This document shows, piece after piece, positions 13,228 to 17,998 of a stretch of 17,998 bases of DNA. A model generated the notes under the pieces. It was not told the origin of the DNA. It ran no database searches and saw only the letters and a program-made list of their open reading frames with translations. The first letter of the stretch is position 1; the number at the start of each line of letters is the position of its first letter. The DNA is taken from positions 1-17,998 of the forward strand of contig CATYHY010000014.1 in assembly GCA_958407085.1 (NCBI GenBank), given 5' to 3'. The DNA is from an uncultured Collinsella sp. (GTDB taxonomy: Bacteria > Actinomycetota > Coriobacteriia > Coriobacteriales > Coriobacteriaceae). The position numbers and the translations under genes were made by a program.

Positions 13228-14049
13228 ATGGACACCACCTTCAGCCACATCAAAGCCGTGTTCTGCGATATCGACGGCACGCTGCTCACGAGCCAGCACA
13301 CGGTGTCCCCGCGCACCGTGGCGGCGATCCGCGCCCTGCGCGAGCGCGGCGTGCTCTTTGGCCTGTGCACCGGGCGCGACGCCCACGCGACCGAGGCCAT
13401 GTACGAGCTCTGGGGTATCGAAGGCCTGGTGGACGTGCTCGTGGGCTGCGGTGGCGCCGAGGTCATCGACCGCGCGCACGACATCAACGAGCTGAGCTAT
13501 CCGCTGCCGGGCGAGACCATCGCGCGCATCTGCAAACACATGGCGGACCTTCCGGCAACGCCCGTCTGCCCCCGAGACGGCGTGTTCTACGTGCCCGAGA
13601 GCAACGCGTGCGTCGAGCACCTGTCGCGCGTCGACGGCGTGCCCTACCAGGTGGTCGATTTTGCCGAGTTTTTGCGCGAGCCGCAGCCCAAGGTGATGTT
13701 TACCATGGCGCCCGAGGTAATGCCGCGGGTGATTGAGCGGGCGTCGACGTTTGCCGATGACACCGTTAAAGCGGCGGCTCTGCAAACCACGCAGCGGCTC
13801 TACGAGTTCATGGATCCGCGCGTGTCCAAGACGCGCGGCCTTGTGCGCGTGGCGGAGCTCAACGACATGGAGCTCCAGGACATCTGTGTGTTTGGCGATG
13901 CCGATAACGACACCTGCATGGTGGCTGACGCCGGCGTGGGCGTGGCCATGGCAAATGGTAGCGATGCCACCCGCTCCGCCGCCGACTTTGTAACCGCCAG
14001 CAACGACAAAGACGGCATCGCGATCTTTATCGAGGAACATCTGCTGTAG
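13228..14049 (+). CDS. Cof-type HAD-IIB family phosphatase
   Basis: A 273-residue haloacid dehalogenase-like hydrolase, usual length for the Cof subfamily, which dephosphorylates small substrates such as sugar phosphates or FMN/PLP-type cofactors through an aspartyl-phosphate. Motif I is CDIDGTLL, with nucleophile D14 and acid D16. Motif II is LCTGRD (T48). The motif III Lys is K201 in VSKTRGL. Motif IV is FGDADND (D224, N227, D228), binding Mg2+. The C2-type cap occupies the middle (about 85-190). The usual SKGxAL around the Lys is changed to SKTRGL. Start ATG 13228 is preceded by AGAAAGG (13216-13222). It is monocistronic. The physiological substrate cannot be deduced from sequence. Confidence 0.93.
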   Translation: MDTTFSHIKAVFCDIDGTLLTSQHTVSPRTVAAIRALRERGVLFGLCTGRDAHATEAMYELWGIEGLVDVLVGCGGAEVIDRAHDINELSYPLPGETIARICKHMADLPATPVCPRDGVFYVPESNACVEHLSRVDGVPYQVVDFAEFLREPQPKVMFTMAPEVMPRVIERASTFADDTVKAAALQTTQRLYEFMDPRVSKTRGLVRVAELNDMELQDICVFGDADNDTCMVADAGVGVAMANGSDATRSAADFVTASNDKDGIAIFIEEHLL

Positions 14050-14062
14050 CGCCGGGGGAGAA

Positions 14063-14097
14063 CCACCGCAAAAGGGGACAGGCTCCTTTTGCGGTGG
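14063..14097 (+). terminator. Terminator-like repeat, CCACC-CAAAAGG family copy 3
   Basis: A perfect 13-bp stem CCACCGCAAAAGG (14063-14075) / CCTTTTGCGGTGG (14085-14097) with loop GGACAGGCT, 13 nt after the HAD gene stop. No T-run follows, so as a terminator it is weaker than the copy at 13101. The loop matches those of the related hairpins. Confidence 0.7.
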
Positions 14098-14101
14098 CCT
14101 C

Positions 14102-14554
14102 AGGCGATTTGGGCGAATTGATGCCTAAAATCTACGCGAAAATTCAGATATGGTTGTCTGAACATTACGCTTCTAACTACCGATGAAATAAAGATATTCC
14201 CATCAATTTAGTAGTCTATTCCTCCCGGTTAATGACCTACCGTTCACGGTCGATTTTCGATCGTTCACAGGTGCTTGCTCTTGAGCAAAATGTTGTGCAA
14301 ATAAATAAAATGCTATTAAAAAATGATAGGCAACTAAATTACCAGCAGAAATAAAAACTAAATAGCGAATAAACAAAAGCAAATCTGAGTAAATGTCAAG
14401 AGAATTGAGAATTCGCTACAAAACTATCGGTATTTTTGCTTAGATGTTCAAACAATCGTTACAATATGTACTATAAGCGTGCGTAATTACAGGTTGCGCA
14501 GATACGTTTGATAGTGAAAGAGCAAGATCGCGGTCTCTTGGGGAGGAGACATCG
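14102..14554 (+). promoter_or_regulatory. AT-rich intergenic region with probable promoter of the surface-protein gene
   Basis: This ~450-nt gene-free stretch is far more AT-rich than anything before it in the window. Candidate promoter: TTGCTT (14436-14441), 18-nt spacer, TACAAT (14460-14465), leaving an ~85-nt leader that ends in GGGGAGGAG before the ATG. Upstream are short dyads: TTCAGA/TCTGAA (14143-14162) and TTGCTC/GAGCAA (14275-14288). A CGTTCAC direct repeat flanks TCGATTTTCGA near 14241-14267. I see no conserved ORF or known riboswitch here. Confidence 0.45.
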
Positions 14555-16045
14555 ATGAAAGCGAATTCAGAAAAAACTAAGCAGAGTAAAAAAGCGACGC
14601 GCCGTGTACTGGCAGGCGTTTTGTGCGGAGCCTCCGTTTTGAGCCTGGTGCTGTCGCTCGTCATGCCTCCGATCTCGCAGGCCATTGCCAACGATGTCCA
14701 GACGGTTCCTACCGAGAAGACTGTGACGGAGGATTCCTCAACTGAGTCTACTGATGTAGAAAACACCAACAACGGGGATACCGAAAACCAGAATAGTGAC
14801 GACGTCGAGGGCGGCGAGACCAATCCTACAAATGACGTTGAGCAGAATCAGGCTGAGGATCAGCTTGAGGACGAGCAACGGGGTGAAGATGGCGAGTCGT
14901 CGGATGGCAATGCTGTAATGGCGGTCGCGGAAGGCGGGCAGACCGAAGCGGCATCCGGTGGGATAGATAGCGCGGATACGCTGAAAACTAAGCTGGAGAG
15001 CGCGAGCGGCACTGCCAACTTTGAGCTTACGAAAGATATTGATACCAAAACGACAATTCAGCTCGGCCAAGACGGTAGCAATATCACGCTGGATCTAAAA
15101 GGCCATAAGATTAAGCATACGAGTCAAAGAGATCCTTTGTTCAATATCACCGGTGGCGCGACACTTATAATTAAGGATACTGATCCTAAGAAACCGAGTG
15201 AAAGTGTCGACGACGGCAAGCAGCTAAATGATCAGGATCAGACTTTAGATCGCAACAATTATGGTAGAGAAGCAGAGTTGGTTTACGACACCGATGGCAT
15301 TCCGTCTAGCCTTACCTACTACGTGACCGAATCGTCCCCGAGTAAAAAAGACACAACCAAGACAACCGAGATGCTTTTCAAACATAGCGTCGAGATTAAA
15401 GGTGCCATCGTGGCGTGCGATGGCTCTGACGGACTGAGGCTCATTAATCTCTACGCAACTAACAGCAAGGGTGGTACGTTCAAGCTCGAGAGTGGCGTGA
15501 TTACGCAACAGGAAAATACGCAACAGAAACAATGCAGGGTCGACAGTTTGGTTTATGCCGAGAATGGCTCTACCGTCAACATGAGCGGCGGCTATGTGTG
15601 TGGTGCTTTCGGCTCGCATGCGGGCGGCGGAATTGAAATATGCAACAATTCGAGCCTCGACGTTTCCGGTGGCGTAATTGCCGGCAACAGCGCTTATAGT
15701 GGCGGTGGTGTGTCTGCCAACGCTTCCACGGTCACCATAACTAATGGCGTAATCTCCGGCAACAGCACGCTTGATTCTGTTGGCTTTGGTGGCGGCATCA
15801 TGGCCGAATATGGCGGCAGCGTTACTGTTTTCGGCGGTTACATTACGAACAATCGCTATGCCAAATTCTGCGGTAAAGATGGCGATGGTTGTCATGGCGG
15901 CGCTGGGCTTGCCGCCATAAAGGGCGCCGATGTCGCCATTTATGGCGGCCAGATTACTGGCAACTATTCCGATGAAGCTGGCGGCGGCGTTTACGTTACC
16001 AATATTGATCAACAAGATATGGCATGGCTCAAAGTTACGGGATGA
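14555..16045 (+). CDS. Secreted beta-helix surface protein, N-terminal part ending at in-frame TGA
   Basis: Codons 1-496 of a large surface protein. A signal peptide spans about residues 1-45: basic N-region, then VLAGVLCGASVLSLVLSLVM and a probable cut after SQAIA. Residues 50-125 are a low-complexity acidic/Asn spacer. From about 130 the protein forms Gly-rich repeats of the type GGVIAGNSAYSGGGVS and GGYITNN, typical of right-handed parallel beta-helix adhesins and Pmp-like proteins. Start ATG 14555 follows GGGGAGGAG by a normal distance. The frame ends in LKVTG-TGA, in the middle of a helix repeat, where relatives would have VTGG(I/V)I; the stop therefore looks like a GGA-to-TGA change. 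Without the downstream half the product would lack its cell-wall anchor and be released. Base composition is lower in GC than the flanking genes, suggesting transfer. Confidence 0.85.
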   Translation: MKANSEKTKQSKKATRRVLAGVLCGASVLSLVLSLVMPPISQAIANDVQTVPTEKTVTEDSSTESTDVENTNNGDTENQNSDDVEGGETNPTNDVEQNQAEDQLEDEQRGEDGESSDGNAVMAVAEGGQTEAASGGIDSADTLKTKLESASGTANFELTKDIDTKTTIQLGQDGSNITLDLKGHKIKHTSQRDPLFNITGGATLIIKDTDPKKPSESVDDGKQLNDQDQTLDRNNYGREAELVYDTDGIPSSLTYYVTESSPSKKDTTKTTEMLFKHSVEIKGAIVACDGSDGLRLINLYATNSKGGTFKLESGVITQQENTQQKQCRVDSLVYAENGSTVNMSGGYVCGAFGSHAGGGIEICNNSSLDVSGGVIAGNSAYSGGGVSANASTVTITNGVISGNSTLDSVGFGGGIMAEYGGSVTVFGGYITNNRYAKFCGKDGDGCHGGAGLAAIKGADVAIYGGQITGNYSDEAGGGVYVTNIDQQDMAWLKVTG

Positions 16046-17998
16046 ATTATTGCCTCTAACGTGAGCTACCGATCTGAAGGTGCCGGCATCCGAGTGGGCC
16101 AGAAGGTTGACGCGTTTATTAACGGCCCTAAAGAAAGTAACGGCACTAAAAAAAGTATAGTCTACATCACTAACAATCACTGCATGTCTCGCTATGACTG
16201 GGGTGGCGGCGGCATCTTTGTTCAGGGTGATTCGAAAAACGCGACTAACGCAGGCAGGCTGTTTGTATACAACTCGTATATAAGCAGCAATATCGCTGGC
16301 GGCTATGGTGGCGGCGTTGCGGTCTGCCCATCGGGTAAGACCTTGGTAACGAACACTGAAGGCACGGCTATCTTTGGCAATTCGTCTGCCGGTGCTGATT
16401 ATCATGACAAAAAATATCCTGATCCTGCTTACGACAAAGAGCACAATTCCGGCAATGACAAAGCGCCCCATCTTTCTAAAGGCGGCGACGGTAAGAATCA
16501 AGACTATACCGCCTATTTGGAACAGGTTTTTCGTGACAATGGTCATGCCGATTTCTTCCTCGCAGCGCATGATAACAATAAGCCGATTGCAGTTGTGACT
16601 GGTAAGATGCTTGGCGGTGGAGACGCCCGGTACTCGGGAAGCATCGAACTTAAAAAAGCCATCACCATTCCCGCCAACGGTGCTGTTGGGGTAGAAAATA
16701 GCATCGGCCTGACCTCGGGTGTTATTGCCGAGGATGAGGCGGCGATTGATGCGCGGAATCATGCGCAGAATGAAGCGACAACTTTCATCACGGGCAACTA
16801 TTCCTGGGACCATGGTGGCGGCATCATGTCGAATGGCGACTTGTACCTAGGCGTGCCTGCGGATGCGTACGTCTACCCGAGCCTTAAGCTGAAGGCGACC
16901 AAGGAGTTGGCCGGCCGTACGCTCGGAGATGGGGATTTCAAGTTTACGGTTTATCGCAAGAACTCGGATACTGCGAAGGCGCCTTCTTGGAAGAATGATA
17001 AATTCGACAAAGGTGGCTGCGAGCTTGTCAAATCTGCCCAAAATAGCGCTGACGGCCACATCGCCTTTGACCTTAGCGACAAGCTCGAGCTGCTTCTTAA
17101 CGACAAACAGCTTGGCGAGCAGTTATTAGCGAAAGGTGCTGTCGAAATTACATACTACTTGGTCGAAGATGGGGGCAATAAGCCTGGTGTTCATTACGAT
17201 CGTGCTGTATACGAGATTAAGGTGAGAGTCAAATACAACAAGACTGTACTTATGTCTGTTCCGATACAGGGAAATTCGAATTCGACTAGAGAGCTTAATG
17301 TCCATAACTACACGATTGATAGCGTGCACGTGACTAAGCATGATGAGGGTTCAGCTAAAGATCTGGGCACTGTGCCACCAGGTACTGACGGCTATTATTC
17401 AATCGTCGACTCCAGCAGCGCAACCTCCACCAATAAGGCAACCTTCACCAACACGTACGACCCTGAGGTTTCCTGGACTCCTAGGGCGACTAAGGTCGTT
17501 GAGGGTGGCGAGATGAAGGAGTTTACACTTCAGCTTGCGAAAGACAGCGAATTTAAAAACATCATCGGTACCGCCGTGACCTCTGGTTCTGAGAAGACGC
17601 AGACGCTTCCGTTCATGGACGAAAACAATGAAAAGATTGAGCTCAAGTACTCGCTCTCTGATATCAGGAATAATCCCGGCGACCCGGGTGGCCCTTTCAA
17701 GACCTTTACGTACTATGTGCGCGAGAAAACCGACGGTCCGCAGTTCTCACACTACACGTACGACCAGTCGGTCTATCAGTTCACGGTTGAGCCAACGTAT
17801 GACACCGAAAAAGGAGAGATCAACTGTAGGGTGACCTATAAGAAGGGAACCGTTGACTCCGCAGGCAATTGGGCAGCAGACCCCAAAGCCGAAAAACGGA
17901 CGTTCATCGACACCTTCGCCCCCAACTCCACCGACACCTCCATCCCCACCTTCACCAACACCTACTCCACCTCTTTGCCCCTTTCTGGTATGTCGGGC
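16046..17998 (+). pseudogene. Same surface-protein gene, in-frame part after the TGA: beta-helix, two pilin isopeptide domains, LPLSG anchor (3' end outside window)
   Basis: The frame of the preceding part stays open for 651 codons after the TGA to the window edge. Gly-rich beta-helix repeats resume at once (IIASNVSYRSEGAGIRV, then GGGGIFV and GGYGGGVAV) until about codon 765. Two FctA/Spy0128-like pilin isopeptide domains follow. The first (about 775-965) holds LKLKATKELAGRTL and ends ATFTNTY; the second (about 970-1137) holds WTPRATKVVEGG, YYVREKTDG and ends TFTNTY. The Lys near the start and Asn in FTNTY are the usual cross-link partners. A sorting motif LPLSG (codons 1141-1145) then begins; the membrane anchor lies outside the window. 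Alone this part has no signal peptide. It is either the dead half of a recently broken gene, made by readthrough, or open in life and interrupted by a sequence error. Confidence 0.75.

Noticed and set aside
14205..14340. Inverted repeat AATTTAGT / ACTAAATT as a possible invertible promoter
   Set aside because: Only 8 bp arms in very AT-rich DNA, no longer arms and no recombinase gene nearby; chance is sufficient.
16043..16045. UGA read as glycine by an alternative genetic code
   Set aside because: Gly is the residue expected at this site and UGA=Gly exists in some candidate phyla, but moaA and the Phd antitoxin here end at UGA in perfectly coupled operons, so UGA is a stop in this genome.
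1..17998. tRNA, rRNA or CRISPR arrays
   Set aside because: No cloverleaf, rRNA stretch or regularly spaced direct repeats were seen on either strand; the repeats present are isolated palindromes.

Overview
The window is high-GC bacterial chromosome with dense operons and Shine-Dalgarno-led genes. The protein styles, the secreted LPxTG-type surface protein and the repeated CATCACAACATTCGA palindromes suggest a gut Coriobacteriia, most likely Collinsella. That assignment is from memory of family style, not from a search.

Layout. 1-784 is the 3' end of ligA (NAD-dependent DNA ligase) with a strong terminator. 785-2270 is a small island: an intact Phd-type antitoxin/PIN toxin pair with a 32-bp palindromic operator, then the wreck of a second, Phd/RelE-type module joined at a REP-like palindrome. 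The island is bracketed by two diverged 48-nt direct repeats. 2274-7600 is an efflux region: a MATE transporter on the minus strand, whose promoter has the 19-bp spacer and dyad typical of MerR activation, diverging from a two-gene heterodimeric ABC exporter (one degenerate and one canonical ATPase half). 7816-8853 encodes a hypothetical protein that appears to belong to a Coriobacterial family with a restriction-endonuclease-like C-terminus. 9087-11451 is a two-gene molybdenum cofactor operon, moaA followed by a moaC-mobB fusion. 11717-13003 is an MFS transporter and 13228-14049 a Cof-type HAD phosphatase.

14100-14554 is an AT-rich stretch leading to a large secreted surface protein (signal peptide, acidic spacer, Gly-rich beta-helix, two pilin-type isopeptide domains, LPLSG sorting motif) that runs off the window. 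Its frame is open for 1148 codons except for one in-frame TGA at codon 497.

Two families of short palindromes sit between genes. One is a 64-nt CATCACAACATTCGA element (three copies). The other is a group of terminator-like hairpins whose loops carry GGACAGGCT-type motifs. The most unusual items are the UGA-interrupted adhesin, the palindrome families, the flanking repeats of the toxin-antitoxin island with a compensatory base-pair change, the MoaC-MobB fusion and the MerR-type MATE promoter.
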